A stretch of DNA of 64,000 nt from the NCBI GenBank assembly GCA_900660155.1, contig CABFPE010000221.1, positions 786,021-850,020 on the forward strand. Reading direction: 5' to 3'. This DNA comes from Hofstenia miamia (Eukaryota > Xenacoelomorpha > Acoela > Hofsteniidae). Shown piece by piece: positions 22,044 through 35,379 of this stretch (position 1 is its first letter; the number at the start of each line of letters is the position of its first letter). The notes below the pieces were generated by a model that did no database searches, was not told the DNA's origin, and saw only the letters and a program-made list of their open reading frames with translations. The translations under genes and the position numbers were made by a program.

Positions 22044-23600
22044 CACTGCGGGCCAAAAGTGTTTGCAAGAGAGTGTTTGCCCAATATTTTTCTAAATTTC
22101 TAGTAATATGTTAAATATAATGGTTCTTCATATATGATAAACAATTACAGGTCATTATTAGGTACTTTGAATATAAAAACTTTCATTAATTTTCGTTTGT
22201 TTCAGATTTTTTCATTTTAAGGTGAGCCATAAGTGTTTGCAAATTATTAAAAAATAACAATTATGGCCAAAGGACAGATGCTAACGGCAAAAGAAAGACA
22301 AGAAATTGTTACACTTTTTGCAGATAACAAGTCTACATTGGAAATTTCAAAAATTCTCAAACGAGATCACCGAACTGTGAAGAGATTTGTCAATGACGGT
22401 AAGGTTGAAAGAAAGAAAGATAAAAGGGGGCGGCCAAGTGTAACCACAAGCAGGGATTTTAGGAAAATTAAAAGATCTTTATCACAGAACCCTCATAGCA
22501 CTAGCAAGACGATTTTTGACAACGCAGGTGTTACTACAGAAGTATCAAAAAGGACAAGAAATTGGATCCTGAAGAAAATGGCGGATCAGAGGTCACCAAA
22601 TGCCCTCCTTTGAGTGAAGCGAATGCCAACAAACGAATGTTATGGGTTACAAAATATCTTAAGACCGATTTTCAAAAAGTACTTTGGTCAGATGAGGTTC
22701 GAGCAACATTAGATGATCCAGATGGTTGGAGCAAAGGATGACTTCAAAAGGGTGCAACTCCTCGTCTGCGCTACAAAAGGCAACAGGGAGAAGAGAGCAT
22801 AACGATTTGGGCTGGAATAATCGGCAACCAAGTTGTTAGGCCTTTTCTCGTTCCAGAGGGTCTTAAGATGAATTTTGCAAATTATTGCTCATTTTTGGAA
22901 AAGAATTTTTTGCCTTGGTTAAATTCTCAGACTGCTGGCGTTAGACAGAATATCATCTTCCAGCAAGACAATGCCCTAAGTCACGCTTCTCGCTTCACCA
23001 AAGGTTGGCTGGCAGATCATGGCATAACTGGGGAACGGCTCATGGATTGGCCTCCTCAGAGTCCCGACTTGAGTCCGATTGAAAACTTGTGGTCTATCAT
23101 AAAGCAGAAGGTGTATGAAAATGGGCGTCAATTTACCAGCAAACAAGATCTATGGAAGGCAATTCAACAAACGTCAGCTCAAATATCGCACGAAGTGGTC
23201 CAAAGGTTAACTTCTTCAGTAGATGGAAGACTGGTAGAGCAGCTGAAAAATGGAGGAAAGCGGATTTCATGTCAAATGTTAATGAAATATAATTTTTTTC
23301 AATTTCACGTGCAAATTTCGTTAATATGTTACTTTTTCTTAAATTATGGTATAAGTTTTATGTTTCAAGCGCTAATTTTGGTTTAAATAAACTTTTGCAA
23401 ACTTTTTTGGCCCTCTTATATTTTAAGAAAATGTAAAAAATGTGATATTTCTTGACATTAAATGCCAAATATTATGTAGTGTTCATAACCTTATTTTATA
23501 TTTTTTTGGCAATAAATTAACCACCAACATTTAATTTATGAGAAAATAGAATGGCATTACAGCTATTTTGTATATTGGCAAACACTTTTGGCCCACAGTG
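22044..23600 (+). mobile_element. nearly complete DD37E Tc1/mariner-group element E
   Basis: Left end CACTGCGGGCCAAAAGTGTT and the inverse of the right end CACTGTGGGCCAAAAGTGTT differ by one base in 20. TA flanks both (22042-22043, 23601-23602). Length 1557 bp with one transposase gene and about 200 bp on each side, a normal complete layout. Given its single frameshift and single stop it is the youngest autonomous-type element here. Confidence 0.92.
22263..23284 (+). pseudogene. DD37E transposase, one frameshift and one stop (element E)
   Basis: Transposase of the IS630-Tc1-mariner superfamily. It starts MAKGQMLTAKERQEIVTL with a helix-turn-helix (STLEISKILKRDHRTVKRF) and the GRPS linker. 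The frame shifts near 22600; then FQKVLWSDEV carries the first catalytic Asp and a TGA interrupts a SKGW motif at 22738. After this come ITIWAGI, NIIFQQDNALSHAS (second Asp), DWPPQSPDLSPIENLW (Glu) and SVDGRLVEQLKNGGKRISC near the end. I count 37 residues between second Asp and Glu, where Tc1 has 34. DD37E families (first described as ITmD37E in mosquitoes) are a recognised but less common group. Length about 340 residues is normal. Confidence 0.9.
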
Positions 23601-23602
23601 TA

Positions 23603-25480
23603 ATGTGAAGTCGCCATATTTCAGTATTCTTGCAAATTGTTTGTAAATTGTATTTTATTCACTGCGTTTGTGTTAATTTGCATGCACTTTGAGTAAGAGT
23701 AATGCGTTTTTCAATTTCGGTCCATTTCTTGAACATTTTTCAATACCTAGGCCAACCAAAAGTATTTAAAAATTTCAATATATATATGTTTGCAACCCTA
23801 TTTAATTAGTTGTGTTATTAACATTGTCTTATTGAAAGCAAGAAACACAAAGCAATTTTTTTAATGATAATTTTGAAATTGTCAACTTGCTGTTTAAGAG
23901 AAATTAATCTAGGCTTTTTTCAATTTTTAGAGTTTTCTTCAAAAAAAATTAAGCGCTTTTTTATTATTACTTACAAACTAATAAAGATATCTAGAAATCT
24001 GAAAACACCTCAAGATAAAAGATTCTCTTCTTTTTCATTTATTCAAAATCTGCGCTCCTTTGTAGATCCATTAAGTTGCGCCCTTTGCGAAAATTCGCTA
24101 TAGTTGCTGTGCACTGCGATCTTCTCTCATTGTACTTTGACCAAGCCTTTTTGCAAATTTTGGGGTAAAAATGAGAACAATTGTATTCCCTAATTTCTTT
24201 TTTAAACGTACATCGCTTATCTACACAGTTTTCGTATATATAGTAACAAGTTATTCCAGGTTTTCGATTGTAGAATTTGGAATTGATTTTCGTAAAAAAA
24301 TTCTTTTGAAATCACATTTCCATGTTGATAAATTTGGCAATATGAGAATTGGATTCCATTGCCATTTTTCTGTTTATAAACATAATGTTTAGTGACCCTA
24401 ACCCTAACCCTTTTTCTCTCAAAATTTTATAAGCTCGTCGAGAATGTATGTAAATGTTGAAAGCATTCAGTAGATTCTGTTGAGAGCATACTTTAATATT
24501 CCGAGGAGCATTAATTATTTCAGGTTTTCATGTGATAAACTTGCTTTGATTACATAGCTTATCATTTTAAGAATTTCTTTATTGTCTACAAGTTCTTCAA
24601 ACAGAGACCAATATCTTAACTCAGTACCATTAATAAGAGAAGTCAATTTAATTAGTTGTAATTAATGAAAGGTTTTCAGAAACATTTAGCTATCTTTGTT
24701 AACTTCAATTGAAATGAGTCAATTCTGAAAGTGGAAAGGAAATCCCATTTTGTCTAAGTAAATTAACTCCTGCACGTAAAATATAATCAACATTTAGCGA
24801 GGAAATGCGAACAAAAAGTTCATTAGGAAATGTTGTTACGTTTACTGCATCTTGCTATAGAAACATGTTCATTTCAATTTGGTTGGGTATATCTATTTAC
24901 TTTACGTGCTAAAGATATTATCATGAAGGTTTCAGGCACTGTATGCACAGAATATCAAAATTATTGACATCATTTTGAAGATTCTTTTCGTTTTAAAAAG
25001 ATAATGAAAATCCGAAGTCCTGGCGCATTCACCGGCCAATAGTGGTCGGTTAAAGCATGATTTTGTATTTTAACTACATTTTCAATTCAGAATAATTTTT
25101 TGTACATGTTGTAATTCTCACTAGATTTAGAAGACAGGTATGTCTTACAAACAAAATTCCTCTTTTCTATTAGTAATTTTAAAGCAGGCAATAACAATTT
25201 TTTCTTTAAAAGCATTTGTATCTAATTTTTTTCTAATTAAAATTCGGTTTTTGGAAAAATAATTATTTACATAGCTTTCTAAAATGTTTAGAAATTACTC
25301 AAACATTAAATCTACATTGATGTGTATGAAAACATTGTTCCATTATTCTTGTTTCAATTTATACATTGACATTTTAAGTGAGCAGGGATCTTTAAAAAGC
25401 TACAATACATTTAGGGCTTACTACAGTTTAAACTTTTTTAGTGACACACACGTGATAATACAATGATCATAAAAAAGCAT
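23603..25480. other. intergenic stretch with a telomere-like run
   Basis: No gene recognised. An open frame of 73 codons at 24171-24392 (hydrophobic start, no homology seen) ends next to 24395-24411, ACCCTAACCCTAACCCT. CpG is ordinary until about 25450, where the CpG desert begins. Confidence 0.45.
24395..24411. repeat. telomere-like CCCTAA run
   Basis: Nearly three units of CCCTAA, the standard metazoan telomere hexamer, in an interstitial position. Confidence 0.6.
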
Positions 25481-25487
25481 TCACTAC

Positions 25488-25618
25488 ATATATATGCCCT
25501 AAAGTAAAAGTTACTTGACCAATTTGTACCCTATGCAACTTTCTTATATCCCAAGATGCTTAACACAGGGTAATCTCCATCATCTCTACATATAGGCCCT
25601 AAAGTAAAAGTTGCTCAC
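25488..25618. repeat. small tandem duplication with a Tc1-D relic
   Basis: GCCCTAAAGTAAAAGTTACT at 25496 returns as GCCCTAAAGTAAAAGTTGCT about 101 bases later, each after an ACATATA word. Between them lies TTGACCAATTTGTACC and CTTATATCCCA, matching element D at 20534-20576. Confidence 0.6.
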
Positions 25619-27418
25619 ATTATCTGAAACAATTAGTGTGGTGAGTTTTACCTATTCAAGTTGGAATTTGATCCTTAAATGTAAATAGATTTACTAAATG
25701 TATTAAAGAATGAAATTTTTGTTTTTACTTTTTATTCAAAATATTGATATTGCAATCTCACATGGCAATTACATTTTTATTTTTTACTAAGAAAATATGA
25801 AACATTAATTAATTAATGTAGATTTTTTGTTATTTTTTTCTCTGACCATGAGCTGTCAAATCTGTTATTAAAAGTGTTAATTTCTTCCTTAATTTAAGAT
25901 GTGAAAAATTTTTGGAATTAATAAAAACATCTATCACCTTTAAATTTATTATTACAATGAAGATGCTTAAAAATGTGAATGCAAGGAGTGTAACCATATG
26001 ATAACATAGGATGTTAAGGGTTAAAGGCATACTTAGTGAAATATCACGTTATGTTTAAATTTAAATATTTATGAATTACTGTGTATGTACACTGAACTTT
26101 TTAAAATCAATCATGATTAAAATTGGCTAAACTGAATGAAATTTTAGAATTTTAGAGAAAGTTACATTAAGTAAACAACACCTAAATCTTATATTTTAAT
26201 AATATTTGGTAAGCCTCATTCTATAACACATATAAAATTGTAAATCAATCAAAATATCTTTAACAAGTTCCAGTACAATGACTAAATCAAATATTATTAT
26301 TATGTCAAATTGTATTTGAGATGTTATTTGGTTGAGGTATTCAGAATATATTCATCAAAAATATTCTCCAAAAATGTGCCATTACATATGCATTATTGAT
26401 ACCAATCCCTGTGACTTTTATATACTATGTAAATTTTGATCTGGTCTTTTCCTAATTATGAAGTTTTTTCAAAATATTATCTAAGCTAGTGAAGATATAG
26501 CCAAATCAGATTCTCAACTTTGTTTCAATATTGATGTTCTCAAAAACATACATATTTGTCTCTAATTTTGTCATAAACTTGATAGTTCTTCAAACAAATA
26601 ATTTAGCAGGGTCATTTCCTTTTTTGTCAATAAGCCTAGATAAATTTCAAAAATAACAAACCTTTGTTTAAGATAAATTTTTGAAGGTATCTTGAAAGCA
26701 ATCACTTCTTGTTGTAATAAGCTTTAGGGTAGTTTAATGACTCTCAGAATTAATACATATGCTGCCATTATGTAAACATTCATGTTTCTACCTATGTCTC
26801 TAATCTTATATGATGAAATACTGTGATACTCATATTAGTAAAAATGGCACTTTAATATGTCTTTTGATAAGAATTGGCAAGAATTATTTTTTCTAGTACA
26901 GGAAAATATTTTATCTCTAATAATCTTCATATTAATAAATGGCAATATTTTTTCTGGTAATTTGGAAACTTGACTCTGAATACTTTTAAACTACAGTTCT
27001 ATCATCCACATTCACTTCCTCAGCTACCTATATATCCCTCCTTAGCATAAAAAAAATTTGGTATAGGTATTGTTTCAAAGTGGGCCAGCAGTTTCTAGTT
27101 GAATTTATTTCCAATTGAAATTTTCAAAGCAATAAAAAATTTTAAAACTTAAAACATACCCACCACAATAATTCTCTGTCTACACCACTGCTTGAACAGT
27201 GCTCAAATGTGAATAAGTTTTATTGGCACTGCAAATATCAAGATTAAAAACTAGCTTTAGCATTTCAAGGTTACATTGTCAATGGTTTTAGCACTTTTGG
27301 TTTTTGGTTTTTCATCTTAACTTTTAAAATTTTAGTTGTATATATACTAGTCCTTCACAAATCTCCAGCTCATCTGAAAACAACAAAGTGCCTTTTATAA
27401 GTATATATACATATATAT

Positions 27419-27471
27419 ACAGGGTGTTCGCGATCTCCCCGCCGTTTTTTAAACTCAATCATAACTCTTGA
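27419..27471 (+). mobile_element. left end of a mariner-like element, cut by an N
   Basis: TATATA then CAGGGTGTTCGCGATCTCCC, GC-rich and CpG-rich in the middle of the CpG desert, is a typical Tc1/mariner terminus with TA in front. It stops at the single N at 27472, a contig join. Confidence 0.55.
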
Positions 27472-27472
27472 N
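27472..27472. other. single-N contig join
   Basis: One ambiguous base inside a repeat terminus, as at 53356 and 63547; likely a scaffold join of unknown size. Confidence 0.7.
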
Positions 27473-27485
27473 TTTGGCACTCGAA

Positions 27486-27518
<33 letters not shown>

Positions 27519-27522
<4 letters not shown>

Positions 27523-28285
27523 GGCATTAATAGGAAATCAGGAAGCAGTCCTAATTCCTTATTGTCTGCATGGATTTATAAAAGCTACTGTTTTATAACT
27601 AACTCCTCCTGCTAATGTACCTTTTCTAGTAAAACTAAAAGTAAACAGGAGATCATGAAAGGGGAATAGTGGTGACACTCAGCCAACCTGAAACAGATAA
27701 CCTTGTGAAAGATTTGTATAAGACTCTAAAAGAGAAGGAAAAGAGAACCCCTAATACTCTTGGGTGCAGTGAGTGAAACCTATGTGCTAAGTAAAAAACT
27801 TACACTCAGCGCATTTCTCATCTCATGCAATTTAGGTGATAGCAATAATAATGAATATTATTAACAAATGAAAAGCATAACAACAAAAACCCCTAACTGG
27901 ACACCTAACCCTAAGTTAAAGGATATGCTAGTCAAGCTGTACCCCATCAAGATGCCTTAACTGTACAGTAGACATCTAGAAAAGCATAATTTAATAAAAG
28001 TGAATTCAATAGAAAACAGAAATGAGTTTACTGAAACCAAAATAAGAAACAAAATGAAGAATTCATTCAAATATATATGAATAAAAACTGGTATTAAAAA
28101 CATAATATCATATCATTGTAAGCATATTTACATTGAATTTTTCATGTAATTATTAGAAATACTAAAATTATATAGCACCATTTCATAATGTTAAAACGTC
28201 AATTGTAATAATTTCATATTACTAATGTTGAAACTAGCAATTGTCTTTAAGTCTAAAGAAATGATTGAAAGAATGTCTTTATGCC

Positions 28286-28290
<5 letters not shown>
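27519..28290. mobile_element. possible 0.77 kb MITE inside (TA)n
   Basis: TTGTGGCATTAA at 27519 and TTATGCCACAA ending at 28290 are inverted, each bordered by a long TA run (27488-27518 and 28291-28323). The interior codes for nothing recognisable. The ends are short (about 11-12 bases), so chance is possible. Confidence 0.45.
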
Positions 28291-28326
<36 letters not shown>

Positions 28327-30329
28327 TTGTATCATATTCATGTAAATAGCTGATGACACAAAAGAAATTTAAAACATGTAATTAGTAGTAAGAGAAGATC
28401 TTAGCTTAACGCTACTTGTTCTTTGATCTCAAACTCAGATGTTTTACTAATATGGGAGGGTTGCTTATAAATGACTTCACATTTATTGTTGATTCATTTA
28501 TTAATTTCTATGCTGACTCATTCATTAGTTTTTTATTCTGACTCTTTGGTTTACAACATTTGTGAGGGGCCAATTTAGTATTATTGCTTTATATATGTCT
28601 GTTTCATTGGTATTATGCATTCCAAGCAATGTTCACATTTAGCTGACTAGTAGAAAAAAATCAAAGATGAGGTGATATTGTGTTTATGCTAATACATGTG
28701 TATCACTGTTCAAATTTCTGTTCAAAAAATTAAAAAAATTTATTTTGGTTAGATCATCTCAATATTTAGTGAAAACTTAATTTGTTTCAGTAATCTATAC
28801 ATGTTACTATTACATGCAAAAGGGCACATTTTGTTTTTCAAAAACAAAGCAGAAAAATATTTGACAATTTTAATAAAAATTCCATGCAGCAAGCTTAATA
28901 AAAATTCTGTGCATTTAAAATATAGACACATTTGGTTTCTTCAATTTGTATGCTTTTCTATCCTGAATTGGCTTTCACTTTTTAGTGGTTGTCAAGTTTA
29001 CATGTATTATTTTCTCTTGCAGTGTTGCATGTTGTTGATTTTCTCTATATCATTATTACCAGCTTTGAATGAATTCTATTATTTGTATAGGGTAAACATT
29101 GATTTTCCCTTTTTTCACAGTTGCTAACCTTACATTGCTTTTGACTTTGTGGGAGTATCACTACATACAGGCATATATTCACAGTTGCTATGAAAATGCT
29201 AATACATAAATTCAATGTTCAGATTATTCACTACATTGCAGTTGATGATTGCCTTACAATAGATCTTTATGTTATTAGAAATGCTGACATATGAAATTTG
29301 TCACAATTCCACATTGACCTTTTCATTTATCTAAATGCATAATTATCTGTAAATGGTTTATTAAACAAGTTTGAATAAATATATTGTATAAAATTGACAT
29401 AATGAGAACCATGGCACACAGTAATTGAGAAACAAATATCATTAAGAATATTTTGTAATCAGTTTAAACAAGTATAAATTAACAGTGTATTGCTCAACTT
29501 AATGAAAATCTAGGTTGATAAATAAATAGAAGCTTAAATTTTTTTTGGTTAAATGAGAAATAATAAATAATGCATAAGCAACAAAAATACAAGAATAAGT
29601 TCAAATATGGAAAATGTGCATACCTTTTTATTTATGTGTAGATGTCTTTGATATTGAAATTATCACATAGCATCCATTTGGGCTGACTTGGATTTAATAC
29701 AATTATTTTCACCATGTTAAGTTGATTAGTCATGAATTTGATTATTTCTCTTATGCTACATGAATAAAACATGTTTCATGATTTTCAAACTCATTGGATA
29801 TTGTTGTCACAGTCATCACTTATCATTTTGATTCCGGGTTTTCACATTAAAATATAGTGCTTCAAAATGTGACAGTGCTTACTTTGTAAGCAAAGACCAA
29901 GAAACAGCAGAATGTTTGCAAACAATGTAATAGTATTAATTATTAGTTGAATATGTTCTTGTGAATTCAATTGTCTGTTTAATTCATTTATTATAAGTTA
30001 ATTGATTTTATTTCTTTTTCCTTACAATAGGAGTTTGCAATGTAGCAATTAACTACACCAAATTGGTGTTAGATTAATCAGATGACCTTTTCATTTGAAA
30101 CTTAATGAACTTATAAAAAGTACATGTTTTATGCCCATTCATCAACAATAACAATGCAATGCATGCTATCTTTGGAATTACTTTAATTAAATAGTTAGTT
30201 TTTATATTTTTCCTAATTGAAGAAAGAAAAAAGTCATTGACTTTTGATATTTTGCAATACTTCTTTGCTTGTAATTCAATGTCTTTACAAATTGCTTTGT
30301 TTTGAATTTATTATGAGTAAGGCTTAATT

Positions 30330-31275
30330 CTTTATTGGATATAATATCAAAGTTCATTTTGATCTTCTTTGAAGTCAAAGCACTGCAAGTTGTTGCATGC
30401 TTGGATCATAGAATATTTGTGGGGTTATACTTTGTCAATTATTTCCAAAAGACCACTATAATACTAAGATCTATGCTTCTGACAGCAGCTCTGATACAAT
30501 CTATTAATTCTCCATCATCTGACAATGACAGCACTATTCATCAGATTTCTGGTAAATAATGGGCATAGTATTTTTTATGACAGCTCTCAGCCATGTACCC
30601 AATCTTGTAATTATTGGAATACAGTGATTTCTTCATCATCACAGCCTTTAATGTGGTCACAAGCTTATCAACATTTTTGTATTATTCCTGATCTTCTCAA
30701 AACAATTATGTGGCACTTGAAATAGTCTTGAGAAAAAGTTCCTAGGATTTACCAGCAGCTACCATCTATGCAGTAGTGTCAAAGAGTAGCAAAAGAAAAT
30801 TGATCTTTGCTATTTTAATTGTTGTCAATCATCATCAAAATGTTGGGAAGCAATTGCATATTTTTTAAGTGATCTAGCTTTACACACACAAGTGCAAGTA
30901 CAGATTCTGGAAATCTAATATCACCTCCAAGAATGTTAAAATACTTGCATGAATTTATTTCAGACTCATTGACTAATAAGACGACTTCTTTATCTTTCAG
31001 AGCATCAATAAATTTGTTCCACTTTATGCCAGGCAGTTCTCTTATTAGGCAATGTCCAATTAATATCTAGGAATTACTTCAGTAAAGAATTTGTACAGAT
31101 TAGCAATAAAGGCAATAATGAATCTTGCTGTGGACTTGCATCAATATGTTTCTTGGTGGATTTGAGTTTATATGGCTTTGTTAAAAATTTCTTTTTGTAA
31201 CTTCCTGATTTATTGCAACAGATTGCAAAATAGTTTGGGATAGATATAAACTCAGTTGTTGGAAAGTCACACACA
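30330..31275 (-). pseudogene. decayed BED/hAT-type transposase-like gene, central and C-terminal part
   Basis: Minus-strand reading, in several frames with stops. From high to low coordinates: FAICCNKSGSYKKKFLTKPYK, WTLPNKRTAWHK, FIDALKDKEVVLLVNESE followed by CKYFNILGGDIRFPESV, FLLLFDTTA and MVAAGK, NVDKLVTTLKAV, PIITRLGTWLRAVI (about 30577-30618), and SLSDDGELIDCIRAAVRS. The order and spacing follow a family I remember as BED-zinc-finger, RNase-H-like proteins related to hAT transposases, with hallmarks VDET, LLLLTDAAxYM, VDxLVxxVKAV and PxxTRWGTWLxAxxYY. The assignment is from memory of the family. The C-terminal dimerisation part is not visible. Whether it was a transposon or a domesticated gene cannot be told. 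Confidence 0.65.
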
Positions 31276-34200
31276 TTGCCATAATCATGACTTTGTTTTA
31301 GAATACTTTAGCATTAGTAAATCAATTAACACATGTAAAGCTGAAAACAGAAATCTGTGTTTTATCAAAAAACTTTTGCAGTAGCACAAGCTGCCACTGG
31401 TTTATCATTATGTGTATTTCATAGAAATGTGTAAGTAGTGAAAAAAACAGCAATTTTTCAAAAAATAACCCATTTCTAAAAACTGATTGCATGAATTTGA
31501 CTTTAGTTTAGAAATTGCAAATGTTGAATTTTTTTTGAAAATGTTAATGTGAAGCCATCTCCAATATTATTACAGTTTATTCTTATTTATTATTTTTGAT
31601 TTTAATACATTTACAAAATTGTTAATTTGTATGAATCATACCTCATCTGCAACCATTTTTACAAAACATTAAGGGTCATCTGAAATTAGTCTCAACAGAA
31701 ATTTGAGCACATAACACCAGTTCTGGTAATGACATAATATTATCCAGGTTAGTTTCCATTTAATATTCAAATACTATTGAATGACAATTGTGCATCACAA
31801 CCTAAGCACCCAAAAGGTGACTTTGTCACTTTGGAAGGAGGGAAATCTAAGAATTGAGAAAAGAGGCGTCAATCTGTGCTTTTAAACAATCAAACTTATA
31901 ATTTAATTTATCTTACTCCCCCTCACTCATGGCAGCTAAAATCTCAAGTAAAGAACAGAACTCATTGGAATAAAGAAAGGAATTATTGCAATGATTTATT
32001 GATTAAATATTTTAAGCAAAACTCTATCTATTAAATTTTAAGTAGGAATGGGTATATTGTTTAGAGTCAGGTATTTCTGGAAACTCATAACCAAACCAAT
32101 GTGTCCAGATTTAAAAGTTATTACTCTAGGGAAACCACTTCAACATATATTTTAAGTAAGACATCAAATGCCCAACCAAATATGTAAATTTGTTGTTAAT
32201 ACAATTAAGAATATATCAGTAACAAGATGACACAATGTTGTTGCCCAGCAGAGTAGAGGATGTGACATGGTGAAGACCATAGAAAATCAACAATCATGGC
32301 CATGTAAAAGATGTGACATGATGACCACAGTTGAGGACTCATAAGCCCTGTCACTAATTAGAAGACATGAAATTACTTTTACTTAATTTTAATGTATTGA
32401 CCAGTTTGACTTTTGAGTAGCCTAAATTATTAGATATAGTGCTTTCCATACAAAATCAACTTTTATTAATCTCTAGATAATTTTTATTAGTAATGACATT
32501 AAACATGTACAAATAAGCAATTTTGTAAAAATTTAAAAATTGTGTAAAACAGTAAGTGATATTCATTTAATAAATTGTAAAAATAACTTACCCACATTGA
32601 GGGTTTTTGAGTCAAGTTTGAGTTACTCAGACTAAATTTGAGTTTTTACATTTCAAGGTTGAGTTCAAGAATTTTTAAAAAAAAATTCCAAGTTTAATTA
32701 AGTTTTCTTCAAATTCTGAGTTTTTTAGGGTAAAAAACATTTATTTTACAATAATTCTAAATAGTTATTTGCAATTTGTAAAGAAATTGAAATTTAAAAT
32801 CATTGAATTTGTATGTCATTTCTGAGTAAATATTTGATTGAGTTTGAATTTTGATGATTTCTTTTCTGAGTTTTTCTGATCAAGTTTCACAAGCCTATTC
32901 AAGTTTGAGTTCTTAACATTCTGAGTACCTAAGAATCCTGCCCACATTGCTAATTGAGTTCATCCATGGATGCCTCAATCTTTGTAATACCTAAATATAG
33001 TTTTGAAAAGGAAGTATTTTGTAACTTGAGAAAACAGCATTGCACAGAAGTTAATTTAGGGTATATTTAGTTCTCTAGTAGATGAATTTTGTAGTTTGAG
33101 TACAAAATAATTCTGAAATTAAATTGGGACATTTCACTTGAAATCAAATATTTGCATAACTCATTATGGAATTGGTCAAAATGTCAGAGTTAAATAATGT
33201 TAATTGTATGGTATTTTTCAGTGCTGGACTTAGGGATAGGCATCACTTTTAAGGGGCATCATACTTATCAAACAGCTTACTCAAGCTGAATTTCATCAAT
33301 GATGCAGAGTGCTTACACAGTATTATTCTGTAACATTGTTAGAAATATTTAAAATTAATACAATGTTAGCAAAGGCTATTGACTTTGCCTCAGCATAATT
33401 TATGGCCCTGTCAAGTTCTGAAATGTAGGAAGAGAAATTACTGATTTATAATATGTTAGTATTTATTTATATTTGTTTTATATTTATTAATATGTGACTA
33501 CTTTATTTCTAATGAATTCAGAACTGTTTGCCAGCACTTCAATAGAAGAATTTTTGATTAGAAAAGTAGTGAGGTGATAAATATAACACCAGAGGATCAT
33601 TTCAAACATGAATTGTTTTATCCTCTAATTGATTTGCATTAGAAGAAAGTTTCATTCATCAATCTGAATTTCTTTGCATGATATCAAGAAGAGTTCCCAA
33701 GCTCAAAAAACACTGTATAGGAATTGGATGTGGAGAATGCTCTTGCAATTAGTGGAAACTCTGATTTGAGTGGTTAGAAATCAATGTAATGAGATACTAC
33801 ATCTTCTTTTGCTTTTCTGTCTATTGAAAATAAGTTGCACATTATTGTCATTCAAATGAAATTCAATGTATCTTTGGTGTCAGATAATGTACATTACTGA
33901 ATTAGTTGAGGAAGAATGAAAATAGAATACAATGCATAGTATAAGAAGATGAAGACATATGCAATGGCAGAGAGAAAATGGAGGAAGTCCAAGACATCAC
34001 CATGCAGTCATTGCTACATTACTTATTTGTAATTTGTAATCAATTTCTATATCTTCAAAATTAGTAAATCAGTTTCCTTCAAATATAATTGAATCTCAGG
34101 TAAATTACAAGTTGTTTTTTATATTTAAGTATAATATTGTGTTTTTCCTGATGAGTTGCAGTTTTTTAGCATGTAAAATTATATGTGAAAAAAATAAAAT

Positions 34201-35261
34201 TAATAAAATATTATTTGAATAACATCCTTTGCCATAACTACATTGTTTTAGATTCTCAGGCAGCACTGATGAATTTGTGGATCATTGCAATAGCTGTATT
34301 GAAACAAGGAGTTCTATGAAATCAATCTCTACATTTAACTACTAAAAATCAAAAACTTACTTACCTTAAGTAAGCTATCTAAGATATTTTGCATTGAATA
34401 TATTTACCCTGGCTTATATAGATGCAGCTAATAAATATCAATTTGCTTATTTGTAGAATCATTCTTATGCTAGATTAACTATGTATATGTATATAAATAT
34501 GTAGTCTCATATGCTTCTAATTGTTGGCACTCAGTGAAGCATACATTTGCTTAGATATTAAGCTGATGAGAAAAAATAACTGCGAATTAGATACATAATA
34601 ACTAATACCATATTTTTTGAAAAGTAACTCAACTTGTGTTTATCAATTTTGCTTTGAAAATCATTTCCTTTATACTTTCATCAATTGCACTATTATAAAA
34701 GGTTGACCTATTAGACCCAAATAATTTATTCCATACTAGTATTTGGAAGAATTATAGCTGTTTAATTGAAATGCATTCTTATCATATAAAACTTCAATTA
34801 CTAACAAATTAGTTCTGTCCACAATAGTTGCACTTTATTGGATAAAGTGTACATTTCAATGAACCTTAAATATTACAAGCAGAGTTACATATTCTAGGAG
34901 TTAGACTAAGAGAAGCTGTCTATCTTAACTTTAAATAATCTACAGCAAGGTGTATTAATAGATCAAATTAATCCAATTATACAAAAAGAGCATTTGATTA
35001 GATAATGACATGGAATAATTATTGGCAATTGTATATATGTTGCTATCTGCAAACTATGATATGAAAAAATAGATATAGAGTGATTCAATAGTAGAAAGTA
35101 CTTAAAAACTTTATTTTGTATATTAGCTGAAAAAAATTAAAAATGCATCACAATTTCACATCATCCTGTTGTGATTAATAATTACTAGGAACTGGAAAAG
35201 TATGTTATAACATAAAATCAAATGTAATCAAATATTTTGGCAATGATATCAAATATCAAAT

Positions 35262-35362
35262 ATTATAGCCAATAAGAAAATAGCAGTATGTTGGTTGAAT
35301 TTTGGCTATGAGGCTGAGTGGAGGATATTGTAGCCAATAGAAAATCAGCAGTCTGTTATTTT
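35262..35362 (+). repeat. duplicated CCAAT-box segment upstream of the BED remnant
   Basis: TATAGCCAATAAGAAAATAG at about 35263 and TGTAGCCAATAGAAAATCAG at about 35329 are imperfect direct copies, both continuing CAGTNTGTT. They lie 50-110 bases before the ATG of the decayed BED gene and would be plausible promoter elements of it. Confidence 0.5.
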
Positions 35363-35379
35363 GATAGTTTTGAGTAAAC

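Noticed and set aside
33690-33780. ELDVENALAISGNSDLS, reminiscent of the C-terminal dimerisation region of hAT/ZBED proteins
   Set aside because: Too short and interrupted to separate from chance, although it lies in the same CpG-poor block as the BED fossils.
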